From NCBI RefSeq assembly GCF_021602345.1, contig NZ_BQID01000015.1, forward strand, positions 62,001 to 126,000: 64,000 bases of DNA, in the 5' to 3' direction. How positions within the stretch are numbered: position 1 is the first letter of the stretch; each line of letters starts with the position of its first letter. The DNA is from Pseudomonas pharyngis (lineage in GTDB: Bacteria > Pseudomonadota > Gammaproteobacteria > Pseudomonadales > Pseudomonadaceae). Below are positions 1 to 9,110 of the stretch, one piece after another. The notes beneath the pieces are model-generated. The model searched no databases, had not been told where the DNA came from, and saw nothing but the letters and a program-made list of their open reading frames with translations. The translations under genes were made by a program, and so were the position numbers.

Positions 1-43
1 CGAACCATCGTCTGGTTCGTCAGTAACCCGTATCGCAGACATG

Positions 44-76
44 AAAAAGCCCTGCCAATGATGGCAGGGCTTTTTT
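44..76. terminator. bidirectional hairpin terminator
   Basis: A perfect 9-bp stem (GCCCTGCCA / TGGCAGGGC, 49-57 with 62-70) closes a 4-nt loop. It has five A before it and six T after it, so it can end transcription from either side. It lies just beyond the 3' end of the minus-strand DUF4404 gene. Confidence 0.85.
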
Positions 77-90
77 GCATTCGCGGGGTC

Positions 91-354
91 TCAGATGCCC
101 ATGCTGACCAGGGAATTCATGATGTTGCGCAGTGTGCCGGCGATGGTGGGGTGATCAACTTCAAAACGCTCAACGGCCAGGTTCACGCCATCGGCAATGT
201 TGGAGTCCTTGGTTTTGGTTTCCAGTTCAAGTTCCAGTTCGATCTGTTCCATCAGGGCATGTAGATCAGCGCGCTCGGCTTCGGTCAGCGGAGGATTTTG
301 ATCCAGTTGCTCGCGCAGGGCATTGAGCTGTTTCTGCAGTTCTTGAGCGGGCAT
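91..354 (-). CDS. DUF4404 family protein
   Basis: An 87-residue soluble, charged protein. The first half is a predicted coiled coil or helical hairpin rich in Glu, Leu and Gln (MPAQELQKQLNALREQL...), followed by a run of alternating Glu/Leu. The C-terminal part (VDHPTIAGTLRNIMNSLVSMGI) matches the ending I know from DUF4404 proteins of Pseudomonas. The function is unknown. The start is the ATG at 354, preceded by an AGGAAAC ribosome site. The gene is followed at once by the terminator at 44-76 and appears to be transcribed alone. Confidence 0.8.
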   Translation of the reverse strand: MPAQELQKQLNALREQLDQNPPLTEAERADLHALMEQIELELELETKTKDSNIADGVNLAVERFEVDHPTIAGTLRNIMNSLVSMGI

Positions 355-462
355 GGTTGTTTCCTTTTATCGAGAGGCACTGGCATAGACCGCAGCCGTG
401 CGCCAAAGGTCTATGGCTCTCCTTAAGACTAATCCACTCTTGGCCAACCTGCATGATCCCGG

Positions 463-1083
463 TCAGGGCTTTTCGCCTTTGAGGCGACGCAGGTTGATGT
501 CCGCGAGGCAAGTGTCGAGCTCGCCCAGATGATCGATCACCGAGTGCACGCCGAGGCCGAACAGCTGCACCGTCGCCTTGCCGCGCAGTTGTTCGCGCTC
601 CTTCTGGCTCAGGGCCTGCCATTCACTCGGCGCCAGGCCGCACAGTGAACCGCAGGACGCCAGGCCAATGGTCCACAACCCGGCATTGAGGCCCGATTGC
701 AGCAGGCGCGGTTCGCCGCTGACCAGTACGCAACCGTCGAGGCGATCGACATTCAATCCCATCAACGCTTGCCAGCAGGCGTTGGGCGCCGGCCAAGGAT
801 TGATTGTTGCCGAATATTGCGATGGTTTGATCCAGTCTGGCAGCGCCGATGCCAGTACCTGAGTGCTCGCGATGGACAACTCATCCAGCCAGGCGCAGGG
901 AATTTGCTGGCGCTGCAGGCTGCGCAGGCCGTCGAGGGCGCCGGGTGTCACGTCGGCGTGTTCCGGGCCGATGCTCGTCTGATGGCGGGCACGCGCGCCG
1001 AAGTCCACCAGACAACCACTGAGTCCGAACAGCACGGCGGTCAGCGTCGGTGCCGCGAGGGGCAAGGCTTCGGCTTGAGGCAT
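463..1083 (-). CDS. HAD-fold protein, phosphonatase-like, catalytic motif lost
   Basis: A 206-residue protein resembling phosphonoacetaldehyde hydrolase-type HAD proteins (compare P. aeruginosa PA2803, near the mlaA homologue PA2800). The first strand reads AVLFGLSGCLVDFG where an active enzyme has hhhDxxGTxxDFG. The nucleophile and acid/base aspartates are therefore missing, and a normal phosphotransfer reaction is not expected. The rest keeps the HAD pattern: a cap region (P-ALDGLRSLQ), VLVSGEP, and TIGLASCGSLCGL. The start at 1083 was preferred to the longer frame from 1176 because the extra N-terminus is Cys-rich and has no family resemblance. It is divergent from mlaA. Role unknown, perhaps regulatory. 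Confidence 0.7.
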   Translation of the reverse strand: MPQAEALPLAAPTLTAVLFGLSGCLVDFGARARHQTSIGPEHADVTPGALDGLRSLQRQQIPCAWLDELSIASTQVLASALPDWIKPSQYSATINPWPAPNACWQALMGLNVDRLDGCVLVSGEPRLLQSGLNAGLWTIGLASCGSLCGLAPSEWQALSQKEREQLRGKATVQLFGLGVHSVIDHLGELDTCLADINLRRLKGEKP

Positions 1084-1270
1084 GGAAAAACGTCCCTGAA
1101 ATAGCGAACAGGCTAGGCAACATCGGTGACAGTTGCATGACAGGCCAGTGACGAAGCGTCCTACAGAGGGTTTCACCGGGGGAACTGCCTAAAGCGCCGT
1201 TTCCGTCTTATACTGACGCACTAATCGCCGCGGCCCAGGTGCTGCGTCCGTACTATCCAAGGAGTTTTCT

Positions 1271-1960
1271 ATGCGCTGGAGCCATCCTCTTGCTCAGCTT
1301 TGTGTATGTGCCAGCGTAATGCTGGTGCCGTTCGCCGCTCAGGCCGCAACGGAAGAAGATCCTTGGGAAAGCGTCAACCGTCCGATTTTCCAGTTCAACG
1401 ATTTCGTTGATACCTATGCGCTGAAGCCTCTGGCGCAGGGCTATGAATTTGTTACTCCGCAATTCCTGGAAGACGGCATCCACAACATGTTCCGCAACGT
1501 CGGTGATGTCACCAACCTGGCGAACAATATTCTTCAGGCTAAACCGGCTGCGGCGGGCGTCGACACCGCGCGCCTGATCTTCAACACCACGTTCGGCCTG
1601 CTCGGATTCTTCGATGTCGGCACCAAAATGGGCCTGAACCGCAGCGACGAAGACTTCGGCCAGACCCTCGGCTACTGGGGCGTCGGCAGCGGTCCTTACG
1701 TGATGCTGCCGCTGATGGGCCCGAGCACACTGCGTGACGCGCCGTCCAAGTACGTCGACAGCTTCACCGGCCCGTATCGCTACATCAACGACGTGCCAGT
1801 GCGTAACTCGATTTTCGGCCTGAACATCGTCGACACCCGCGCCAGCCTGTTGTCCAGCGAGAAGCTGATCAGCGGCGACAAGTACACTTTCATCCGCAAC
1901 GCCTACCTGCAGAACCGCGAGTTCAAGGTCAAGGACGGGCAGGTTGAAGACGATTTCTGA
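1271..1960 (+). CDS. mlaA: MlaA (VacJ) outer-membrane phospholipid transport protein
   Basis: A 229-residue protein with a signal peptide that appears to be cut after AQA (about residue 25). It then shows the MlaA/VacJ signature: DPWESVNRPIFQFND, FRNVGDVTNLANNILQ, LIFNTTFGLLGFFDVGTKMGL, DFGQTLGYWGVGSGPYVMLPLMGPST. In the family this protein works with OmpC-like porins and the MlaFEDBC machinery to take phospholipids out of the outer leaflet of the outer membrane. I see no lipobox cysteine, so unlike E. coli MlaA it may not be a lipoprotein. The ribosome site AAGGAG lies 7 nt before ATG. A hairpin terminator follows, so the gene is monocistronic. Confidence 0.93.
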   Translation: MRWSHPLAQLCVCASVMLVPFAAQAATEEDPWESVNRPIFQFNDFVDTYALKPLAQGYEFVTPQFLEDGIHNMFRNVGDVTNLANNILQAKPAAAGVDTARLIFNTTFGLLGFFDVGTKMGLNRSDEDFGQTLGYWGVGSGPYVMLPLMGPSTLRDAPSKYVDSFTGPYRYINDVPVRNSIFGLNIVDTRASLLSSEKLISGDKYTFIRNAYLQNREFKVKDGQVEDDF

Positions 1961-1977
1961 TCTCGATTGATCGGTAT

Positions 1978-2007
1978 GAAAGGGCGACCGCGAGGTCGCC
2001 TTTTTTG
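1978..2007 (+). terminator. terminator after mlaA
   Basis: A stem GGCGACC / GGTCGCC (1983-1989 with 1994-2000) with a 4-nt loop, followed by six T. It starts about 20 nt after the mlaA stop codon. Confidence 0.85.
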
Positions 2008-2282
2008 TGGGCGCGTCCAATGATTGGGTTACGGTTGAAGCCGTTCTTATAACTGCGAGTGATTTGACAAACAAAGTCTCCAAGCGACCATCGGCGCATG
2101 CTTGAAACGCTCGAAGGATGGGAGTACCGTCTGCGCCTTAGAAGGGCACCTCTGGTGCAACCGTGTGCGGCGCGAATGCTCCGAAGCGGTGCAGCAGAGA
2201 GGCTAGAAAGCGAATCCAGTAGTCTGCGCCGGGCCGTTGCCCCGCCTGCTACGCCAACCTAATTCTGGCGCCGTTTGCCCAC
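2008..2282. other. 275-nt region upstream of rssB, no gene recognised
   Basis: No supportable coding frame. The segment is GC-rich and holds at least one small hairpin (GCACC / GGTGC, 2146-2150 with 2154-2158). The rssB start codon at 2283 has no visible purine-rich ribosome site just upstream, so this stretch is probably a structured leader or the promoter region of rssB. I could not assign it to an RNA family. Confidence 0.3.
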
Positions 2283-3464
2283 ATGCCAAAAACCAGTGCC
2301 ACGCTGCTGATAATCGATGATGACGAAGTAGTGCGCGCGAGCCTCGCGGCCTATTTGGAAGACAGTGGTTTCAGCGTCTTGCAGGCCAGTAACGGCCAGC
2401 AGGGTCTTCAGGTATTCGAGCAAGACACGCCCGACTTGGTCATCTGCGATCTGCGCATGCCGCAGATGGGCGGTCTCGAACTCATCCGTCAGGTCACTGA
2501 GCGGTCGCCGCAGACACCGGTGATCGTGGTCTCGGGCGCCGGCGTGATGAACGATGCGGTCGAGGCCCTGCGCCTGGGCGCGGCGGATTATCTGATCAAG
2601 CCTCTCGAAGATCTGGCTGTGCTCGAGCACTCCGTGCGCCGGGCCCTGGATCGTGCGCGTCTGCTGCTGGAAAACCAGCGCTACCGCGAGAAACTGGAAA
2701 AGGCCAACCGCGAACTCGAAGCCAGCCTGAACCTGCTCCAGGAAGACCAGAACGCCGGTCGCCAGGTGCAGATGAACATGCTGCCGGAAAGTCCGTGGGC
2801 CATCGACGAATTCAGGTTTGCGCACCAGATCATCCCGTCGCTGTACTTGTCGGGTGATTTTGTCGACTACTTCCGGGTCGACGAGCGCCGGGTGGCGTTC
2901 TACCTGGCGGACGTGTCCGGTCATGGCGCCTCTTCGGCGTTCGTCACCGTGCTGCTGAAGTTCATGACCACGCGCCTGCTGTTCGAATCCAAGCGCAACG
3001 GCACGCTGCCGGAATTCAAGCCTTCGGAAGTCCTCGGTCATATCAACCGGGGGCTGATCAGTTGTAAGCTGGGTAAACACGTCACAATGGTCGGTGGAGT
3101 CATCGACGAGGAGACCGGTTTGTTGACCTATAGCATCGGCGGCCATCTGCCGTTGCCTGTGTTGTACACGCCTGACAGTGTTCGCTACCTCGAGGGGCGC
3201 GGTCTGCCGGTGGGGCTTTTCAACGAAGCCACCTACGAAGACCACGTGCTCGAGCTGCCACCGACGTTCAGCCTGACGCTGATGTCTGATGGCATTCTGG
3301 ATCTTTTGCCAGAGCCCACACTCAAAGAGAAAGAAGCCGCTTTACCGCAAAAGGTGAAGTCGGCGGGCGGCAGCCTGGATGGTCTGCGGCAGGTTTTTGG
3401 ATTGGCCACGCTAGGGGAGATGCCGGATGATATCGCCCTGTTGGTGTTGAGCAGGAATCTTTGA
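2283..3464 (+). CDS. rssB: response regulator RssB with PP2C/SpoIIE phosphatase domain
   Basis: A 393-residue protein. Residues about 7-120 form a receiver domain (LLIIDDDE, phospho-acceptor Asp in LVICDLRMP, VVSGAG, YLIKP). A helical linker and coiled coil follow to about 165. The C-terminus is a SpoIIE-type PP2C serine phosphatase (SGDFVDYF, YLADVSGHGASSAF, SIGGHLPLP, LMSDGILDL, DDIALLVL). In Pseudomonas this architecture is RssB, which acts on the STAS protein encoded next to it and thereby influences RpoS-dependent gene expression. Its stop overlaps the rssC start (TGATG), indicating translational coupling. No clear ribosome site is seen before the ATG. Confidence 0.9.
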   Translation: MPKTSATLLIIDDDEVVRASLAAYLEDSGFSVLQASNGQQGLQVFEQDTPDLVICDLRMPQMGGLELIRQVTERSPQTPVIVVSGAGVMNDAVEALRLGAADYLIKPLEDLAVLEHSVRRALDRARLLLENQRYREKLEKANRELEASLNLLQEDQNAGRQVQMNMLPESPWAIDEFRFAHQIIPSLYLSGDFVDYFRVDERRVAFYLADVSGHGASSAFVTVLLKFMTTRLLFESKRNGTLPEFKPSEVLGHINRGLISCKLGKHVTMVGGVIDEETGLLTYSIGGHLPLPVLYTPDSVRYLEGRGLPVGLFNEATYEDHVLELPPTFSLTLMSDGILDLLPEPTLKEKEAALPQKVKSAGGSLDGLRQVFGLATLGEMPDDIALLVLSRNL

Positions 3465-3946
3465 TGAGTACCGGTAGAATCCAGTTCGCCGAGCAGGACG
3501 GCACCTTCGTCCTGAAGTTCGTCGGTGAAGTTCGCCTGACCCTGTGTTCGGCGTTGGATGCGACTATTGAAAAAATCTTCACCGCGCTGAATTTCAACGC
3601 GATCGTGATCGATTTGACCGAAACCCGCAGCATCGACAGCACCACCCTGGGCCTGCTGGCCAAGCTGTCGATCCTGTCGCGGCAGAAGGTCGGCCTGCTG
3701 CCGACCGTGGTCACCACCCACGAGGACATCACCCGTCTGCTGCAGTCGATGGGTTTCGAGCAGGTGTTCAATATCGTCAACCATCCCGTGCCGTGCCCGG
3801 AATGCCTTGATGACCTGCCGGATCAGGATCAGTCGGAAGAGGTGGTGCGGATCAAGGTGCTCGAAGCGCACAAGATCCTCATGGGCCTGAACGACTCCAA
3901 CCGCGAAGCCTTCCATGACCTGGTGAATGCCCTCGAACGGCACTGA
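3464..3946 (+). CDS. rssC: RssC, STAS-domain anti-sigma factor antagonist
   Basis: A 160-residue protein. The first 105 residues are a STAS domain with the regulatory-serine motif VIDLTETRSIDSTTLGLLAKLS; the serine is the expected target of phosphorylation and of the RssB phosphatase. The remainder contains a CPEC pair and an acidic helical tail. The start at 3464 was chosen over the in-frame TTG at 3461 because it gives the TGATG overlap with rssB. A strong terminator follows, so rssB-rssC is a two-gene operon. Confidence 0.88.
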   Translation: MSTGRIQFAEQDGTFVLKFVGEVRLTLCSALDATIEKIFTALNFNAIVIDLTETRSIDSTTLGLLAKLSILSRQKVGLLPTVVTTHEDITRLLQSMGFEQVFNIVNHPVPCPECLDDLPDQDQSEEVVRIKVLEAHKILMGLNDSNREAFHDLVNALERH

Positions 3947-3966
3947 TCAGCCAGACCGCAAGGCAC

Positions 3967-4001
3967 AAAAAAGGGCGAACCTGTGAGGGTTCGCCCTTTT
4001 T
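3967..4001. terminator. bidirectional terminator between rssC and tal
   Basis: A 9-bp stem GGGCGAACC / GGTTCGCCC (3973-3981 with 3988-3996), six A on the left and five T on the right. It serves both convergent genes. Confidence 0.9.
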
Positions 4002-4019
4002 GCGTTTGCGCTCGGCTGA

Positions 4020-4946
4020 TTACAGCTTGGCTTGCAGCAGCGCCTCGAGTTTTTCCTGGTCGCGGGCAAACTGACGGATGCCTTCGGCCAGTTTCTCGGT
4101 GGCCATCGCGTCTTCGTTGGACAACCAGCGGAATTGCGCTTCGTTGAGGCTCAGGCGCGCTTCGCCAGCATGGCCCGGAGCGAGTTTGCGTTCCAGCTTG
4201 CCGGTGTCGGCCGCCAGTTTCTCGATCAGGTCCGGGCTGATGGTGAGGCGGTCGCAGCCGGCCAGTTGCTCGATCTGACTCAGATTGCGGAAGCTCGCGC
4301 CCATGACCACGGTCTTGTAGTCATTGGCCTTGTAGTAGTTGTAGATGCGCGTCACGGACTGCACGCCCGGATCGTCGGCACCGGTGTAGTCGTTGCCGTT
4401 GGCCTTCTTGTACCAGTCGTAGATGCGGCCCACGAACGGCGAGATCAGGAACACGCCGGCATCGGCGCAGGCAGCGGCCTGAGCGAAGGAGAACAGCAGG
4501 GTGAGGTTGGTCTGGATGCCTTCCTTCTCGAGGATCTCGGCAGCGCGGATGCCTTCCCAGGTCGAGGCGATCTTGATCAGTACGCGGTCACGGCCAACGC
4601 CGGCCTTGTCGTACAGCTCGATCAGGCGGTGGGCCCGTTTGAGCACTGCGTCCTTGTCGAACGACAGGCGTGCATCCACTTCAGTGGAAATACGGCCCGG
4701 GATCACTTTGAGGATTTCCTGACCGACCGCGACGCCGAAACGGTCGCTGGCCAGGCCGACATCGCCCTTGCAGTCGCCGACGCTGGCGTTCAGCAGTTCA
4801 GCGTAAGCCGGAATAGCCGCTGCCTTGAGCAGCAGGGAAGGGTTGGTGGTGGCGTCGACCGGTTTGACCCGGGCAATCGCTTCGAAGTCGCCGGTGTCGG
4901 CCACAACGGTGGTGAACTGTTTGAGTTGTTCCAGCTTGGAAGTCAT
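4020..4946 (-). CDS. tal: transaldolase (TalB type)
   Basis: A 308-residue protein of the normal TalB length. It transfers a dihydroxyacetone unit between sugar phosphates in the non-oxidative pentose phosphate pathway, in the cytoplasm. Motifs seen: [14 protein letters not shown] near the N-terminus, the Schiff-base lysine in [45 protein letters not shown], and MGASFRN. The start at 4946 ([11 protein letters not shown]) is the family start; the upstream extension from 5009 has no family resemblance. It is convergent with rssC, as around PA2796-PA2798 in P. aeruginosa. Confidence 0.95.
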   Translation of the reverse strand: MTSKLEQLKQFTTVVADTGDFEAIARVKPVDATTNPSLLLKAAAIPAYAELLNASVGDCKGDVGLASDRFGVAVGQEILKVIPGRISTEVDARLSFDKDAVLKRAHRLIELYDKAGVGRDRVLIKIASTWEGIRAAEILEKEGIQTNLTLLFSFAQAAACADAGVFLISPFVGRIYDWYKKANGNDYTGADDPGVQSVTRIYNYYKANDYKTVVMGASFRNLSQIEQLAGCDRLTISPDLIEKLAADTGKLERKLAPGHAGEARLSLNEAQFRWLSNEDAMATEKLAEGIRQFARDQEKLEALLQAKL

Positions 4947-5133
4947 GAGCGTGCTCTGTCCTATGGGTCTGGTGACATTACCCGAGCGTCGACAGCCACT
5001 CAAGGGCATGTCGGCGTATCGAGCGCCCCGGCGGCAACAACCTGAAAACGGCTGTTTGAAAGGCGGGGCGCGTATCGATCAATACGATGCCAAAAAGGAC
5101 CACAGGTTCAAAGCAACTGACCCGCTGTACGGC

Positions 5134-6075
5134 TTAATCGGCGTTCAAATGCGTCGAGACCGCCGTCTGTGCCGGTTTCGGCTGGCCGTCGGAGGTCAGC
5201 AGGCCGAAATTCTTCTCCCGGTCGTTGCTGCCCGACTCGCTGTTCTTCCATTCGTAAATCGACGTCAGCGGAATGTTGAGTTTTTTAACATCGGCGATGA
5301 ACGCAGAGATTTTAGTGGCTTGCCCTTCCGGCCCGCCGTTGGAGGCGAGCGCCGAGACGCCCCATTCACTGATGACGCCCGGCAGATGGAAGTTTTGCTG
5401 GATGAAGGTCTGCGCGTTACTGATCTGCGTCGCGGTCATGCCGTAGGGGTGATAGGAAATGGCGTCCAGGCACTCAGGATAAGTGCCGAGGATGCTGTTG
5501 AGGGCCACGGTCGAGGCGGAGCCGGCCGTCGGCGGACGGGCAAAACCGAAGCCCACCAAAGGCGTCGTTTGCGGTTTGCCCTGCAGCGTCTTGCACATGG
5601 CCGTCATGAACGGCACGAAGGTGTTCTTGAAGTCTCCAGTGGGCCAGTAGGTGTCGAGATCCGGCTCATTCCAGATCTCGATTCCCACCAGTTGCGCGCT
5701 CCAGGCTTGCTCAAGCCCGCTCACCGCGTTGGCAAAGGCTTCACCGGCGGTGGTCAGGTCACCGGTCAAGGGTTTGGTGGCGCGAATGGTCATCAAGACC
5801 GGCAACCCGGCGGACCGCGCCGTCGCAAACGCATCGCTGATCTGTTTCTGATAGGTCTTGCCGCCGAGGCTGTCGCTCCAGACGCCGAAGCGCACAAAGC
5901 TGAATCCTGCCGCTTTGATCTGCTCGGCGTCCGCCGGGGTGAAGTTCTGGATCTTGACCTGAACGCCAATGGTTCGGGTGGGCAATGACGGGAACAGCGT
6001 ACTGGCGTGAACCTGCGCGGTAGCACTGAGCATCAACAGGGTGGCACCAAGATGTTTGAGATGTGCTGATTTCAT
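5134..6075 (-). CDS. secreted glycoside hydrolase, PslG-like clan A fold
   Basis: A 313-residue protein with a cleavable signal peptide (cut after VHA, about residue 24), predicted to be periplasmic. The body looks like a (beta/alpha)8 glycosidase: the acid/base glutamate sits in GIEIWNEPDLDTYWP and the nucleophile glutamate in GVISEWGVSAL. DAISYHPYG and SIYEWKNSE are further family-like blocks. In Pseudomonas such enzymes (PslG) cut or process nascent exopolysaccharide. It is divergent from the exopolysaccharide operon and probably acts on its product. The ribosome site AGGAG lies before ATG. The exact substrate is not visible from sequence. Confidence 0.75.
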   Translation of the reverse strand: MKSAHLKHLGATLLMLSATAQVHASTLFPSLPTRTIGVQVKIQNFTPADAEQIKAAGFSFVRFGVWSDSLGGKTYQKQISDAFATARSAGLPVLMTIRATKPLTGDLTTAGEAFANAVSGLEQAWSAQLVGIEIWNEPDLDTYWPTGDFKNTFVPFMTAMCKTLQGKPQTTPLVGFGFARPPTAGSASTVALNSILGTYPECLDAISYHPYGMTATQISNAQTFIQQNFHLPGVISEWGVSALASNGGPEGQATKISAFIADVKKLNIPLTSIYEWKNSESGSNDREKNFGLLTSDGQPKPAQTAVSTHLNAD

Positions 6076-6367
6076 GTCTGCTCTCCTGATGAGAATGACA
6101 TCTAGCGAAAGGGTTATCTCGTTACACAGGTTTCGAGAGCGATAAATAGGCTTTAGTGCATGAATGTTATTTTTTGTCGGAAAACTTTCGCCTGAAAATC
6201 ACAGTTATTTTTAGTCCGGTAATTCTGGTTGGGGGACTTTTAGAGACCGTGTTACTTAATGCATCGGTATTAAGGGTGAATCTATTTCCGAGTGAAGGAA
6301 GGTCTTGCGGGTTCATTCGAATTTGCAAGGCATGTTGGCCGATTGACATTACACGGGAAAGTAAACC
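6076..6367. promoter_or_regulatory. divergent promoter region of the exopolysaccharide operon
   Basis: 292 nt without a supportable gene between the divergent glycosidase gene and the phosphatase gene. It is AT-richer than its surroundings and must hold the promoters of both. I could not place a convincing -35/-10 pair or a regulator box. Confidence 0.4.
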
Positions 6368-6808
6368 TTGTTCAAAAAGATTCTTGTCGTTTGCGTAGGC
6401 AATATCTGCCGAAGTCCGACAGCGGAACTTCTGTTGCGCAATGCACTGACACCCTCGGCGATCAGCGTGACCTCCGCAGGCCTGTCTGCACGGGTCGGCG
6501 AAGGCATGGAGTCGACCGCACGCCGGGTGCTGGAAGACCGCGGACACAGTGCCGAAGGGTTCAAGGCGCGGCAACTGACAGCGGACATCGTCAATGAATC
6601 AGACCTGATTCTGGTGATGGAAAAACAACATGTTAATCAAGTACTGAAGATTGCCTCTCACGCCAGGGGCAAAGTGTTTCTGCTGGGCAAGTGGCAGAGC
6701 GAACGAGAAATACAGGACCCGTATCGTCAGGGGCAAGCCGCTTTTATTCATGCCCATGCATTGATTGAAGATGCTGTTAGCTCATGGGCGCAACGCCTGG
6801 CGCGTTGA
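6368..6808 (+). CDS. low-molecular-weight protein tyrosine phosphatase (Wzb-like)
   Basis: A 146-residue enzyme with the P-loop VCVGNICRSPTAE (CX5R) near residue 8 and the general-acid aspartate in EIQDPYRQG near residue 116. Family members remove phosphate from the tyrosine-rich tail of the adjacent Wzc kinase, allowing cycles of polymer assembly. The start is a TTG; no ATG exists at the right distance from the P-loop. It is the first gene of the rightward operon, 38 nt before wzc. Confidence 0.88.
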   Translation: MFKKILVVCVGNICRSPTAELLLRNALTPSAISVTSAGLSARVGEGMESTARRVLEDRGHSAEGFKARQLTADIVNESDLILVMEKQHVNQVLKIASHARGKVFLLGKWQSEREIQDPYRQGQAAFIHAHALIEDAVSSWAQRLAR

Positions 6809-6846
6809 TGAATATTCTTCAGTTCAGTGAATGGTAAGAAAGACTT

Positions 6847-9069
6847 ATGCAGTTACCGTCAGTAATAGGCACCCGCGACAACGATCAAGACAGTATTGAT
6901 CTTCTCGGCATCTTCGGCAGCCTGATCGATCAGAAATGGTTGATCGGTGCGTTCACCGGCGCGTTCATGATGACCGGTGTGGCCTATGCGATTTTGGCCA
7001 CGCCGGTGTATCTGGCCAACGCGCTGGTGCAGGTCGAACCGAAAAAGAACGACATGCTCGGTTTTTCCGACCTCAACAGCATGCTCGGCGGGCAATCGCC
7101 ATCGGTGACCGAAATCGGCATCATCAAATCCCGCGCGGTGATCGGCAAAACGGTCGACGATCTGCGCCTGGACATCGACGTCACCCCCAACACCTTCCCG
7201 CTGATCGGCGGCTTTCTTTCCCGGCGCTATCGCGGTGAGACCGAACTCAGCGTCGCGCCGCCGCGTTTCGGTCTGAGCAGCTACGCCTGGGGCGGTGAAC
7301 GCCTGGAGTTTGCGAAGCTCAATCTGCCCAAGGAACTGCTGGGCAAGAAACTCACCCTGATTGCCGGCGAACAACATCGCTTTCAGCTGTTGGACGACAA
7401 CGACAACCTGCTGGTCGACGGCGTGGCGGGCGAAGCCTTCGCGCAGGACGGCGTAGAAGGGCAGGTCGCGCAACTGTTGGCCAATCCCGGAACCCGTTTC
7501 GAAGTGGTGCGCAACCCACGAATCGTGACCATCCAGGGTTATCAGGACGCGCTGGACATCTCCGAGCAAGGCAAGGAGTCCGGCATCATCCGTCTGGCCC
7601 TGGCCAGCAGCGACGCCGCCGAAGCGGTGAAGATCCTCAACAAGATCGCCGCGCTGTACGTCGATCAGAACGTGCGCCGCACTTCCGCCGAAGCGGCGCA
7701 AAGCCTGGCCTTCCTGCAAAGCCAGTTGCCGCAGGTCAAGCGTGATCTGGCCAAGGCGAGCGATGCGCTCAACGCCTACCAGACCCACGGCAAGACCGTG
7801 AACATCTCCATGGAAACCCAATCGGTGCTCGGCCAGTCCGTGGCGCTCGAAACGCGGATTTCCGAGCTGAAGCTGCAACAGGCGGAGATGGACCGCAAAT
7901 TCACCAAACAGCACCCGGCCTACCGCGCGCTGATGACCCAGATCGGTGAACTGACCCAGCAACAACGCTCGCTGGAAGGCAAGGTTCAGGACCTGCCAGC
8001 CACGCAGCAGGAACTGCTCAACCTGACTCGCGATGTCGAAGTCGCCTCGCAGATCTACACCCAGTTGCTGAACAAATCCCAGGAGCTGGACATCGTTCGC
8101 GCGGGCGCTGTGGGTAACGTGCGTCTGGTGGATACGGCGGATGTCGACCTGACCAGCCCGGTCAAACCGAAAAAAGCCCTGATCGTGTTGATCGCCACCT
8201 TCCTCGGCGCCTTCGTCGGCGTGGCGCTGGTGCTGTTGCGCAAATCCCTGAGCAAGGGCCTGGAAGGGCCGGAAGGCATCGAGCAGCTCGGCTTGCCGGT
8301 CTACGCGTCGATTCCCTACAGCGCTCTGCAACAGGAAGAGGACAGCAAAAAAGTCCGGGCCAAAGTCGCGGCGGACACGCCGGCGTATCTGCTGGCCCTG
8401 CGCAACCCGACGGACCTGTCCATCGAATCGATCCGCAGCCTGCGCACCTGCCTGCACTTCGCCGCACTGGATTCGACCAACAACCGCATCATGATTTCCG
8501 GCCCGAGCCCGCAGGTCGGCAAGACCTTCGTCTCTTCCAACCTCGCGGCGGTCATGGCCCAGAGCGGGCAGCGCGTGGTGCTGATCGACGCCGACATGCG
8601 CAAGGGGCATCTGCATAAAACGCTGAACACGCCGATCACCAACGGCTTGTCCGATCTGCTGGTCAAGCGCTGCACCCTCGAACAGGCGATCAACAAGGTC
8701 GAAGTCGACAACCTGCACTTCATCAGCCGTGGCCAGGTCCCGCCCAACCCTTCCGAGCTGTTGATGCACGCCAATTTCCGCGACCTGCTGGCGCAACTCA
8801 GCGAGCGCTATGACGTGGTGATCATCGACACGCCACCGCTGCTGGCCGTGACCGATGCGGCGATTGTCGGTCGCGAGGCCGGCATCAGTCTGATCGTCGC
8901 GCGGTTCGGGGTGAACCCGGCCAAGGAAATCGAGATGACGATCCGGCGTTTCGCCCAGAACGGTATCGAGTTGAAAGGCGCGGTGTTCAACGGCGTCGAG
9001 AAGCGCGCGGCCAGCTATTACGGCAACGGCAGCTATTACAACTACGAATACGCGTCCGACCAGTCCTGA
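6847..9069 (+). CDS. polysaccharide co-polymerase and tyrosine autokinase (Wzc-like)
   Basis: 740 residues. It has an N-terminal Wzz domain with a membrane segment near residue 35, a periplasmic coiled-coil region (about 250-420), and a second membrane segment (ALIVLIATFLGAFVGVALVLL, about 444). The cytoplasmic BY-kinase follows: Walker A GPSPQVGKT (552-560), Walker A' VLIDADMRKG (about 578), Walker B VVIIDTPPLL (about 658). The tail is tyrosine-rich (AASYYGNGSYYNYEYA), the expected autophosphorylation cluster and substrate of the upstream phosphatase. It controls chain length and export with Wza. Confidence 0.92.
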   Translation: MQLPSVIGTRDNDQDSIDLLGIFGSLIDQKWLIGAFTGAFMMTGVAYAILATPVYLANALVQVEPKKNDMLGFSDLNSMLGGQSPSVTEIGIIKSRAVIGKTVDDLRLDIDVTPNTFPLIGGFLSRRYRGETELSVAPPRFGLSSYAWGGERLEFAKLNLPKELLGKKLTLIAGEQHRFQLLDDNDNLLVDGVAGEAFAQDGVEGQVAQLLANPGTRFEVVRNPRIVTIQGYQDALDISEQGKESGIIRLALASSDAAEAVKILNKIAALYVDQNVRRTSAEAAQSLAFLQSQLPQVKRDLAKASDALNAYQTHGKTVNISMETQSVLGQSVALETRISELKLQQAEMDRKFTKQHPAYRALMTQIGELTQQQRSLEGKVQDLPATQQELLNLTRDVEVASQIYTQLLNKSQELDIVRAGAVGNVRLVDTADVDLTSPVKPKKALIVLIATFLGAFVGVALVLLRKSLSKGLEGPEGIEQLGLPVYASIPYSALQQEEDSKKVRAKVAADTPAYLLALRNPTDLSIESIRSLRTCLHFAALDSTNNRIMISGPSPQVGKTFVSSNLAAVMAQSGQRVVLIDADMRKGHLHKTLNTPITNGLSDLLVKRCTLEQAINKVEVDNLHFISRGQVPPNPSELLMHANFRDLLAQLSERYDVVIIDTPPLLAVTDAAIVGREAGISLIVARFGVNPAKEIEMTIRRFAQNGIELKGAVFNGVEKRAASYYGNGSYYNYEYASDQS

Positions 9070-9110
9070 ATCTCAGCGACGGTCCTTACAGGCATGAAAG
9101 TGGGTGAGTT

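Noticed and set aside
1084-1176. N-terminal extension of the HAD-like protein
   Set aside because: The extra 31 residues are Cys/Arg-rich and unlike the family; the start at 1083 places the first beta strand at the expected distance.
4032-5045. A 337-codon plus-strand frame
   Set aside because: Antisense to transaldolase, which has every family motif.
6859-8796. A 645-codon open frame on the minus strand
   Set aside because: It lies wholly within the Wzc-like kinase gene, whose motifs are unmistakable; the antisense translation is Gln/Arg/His-rich with no family signal, a usual shadow in GC-rich DNA.
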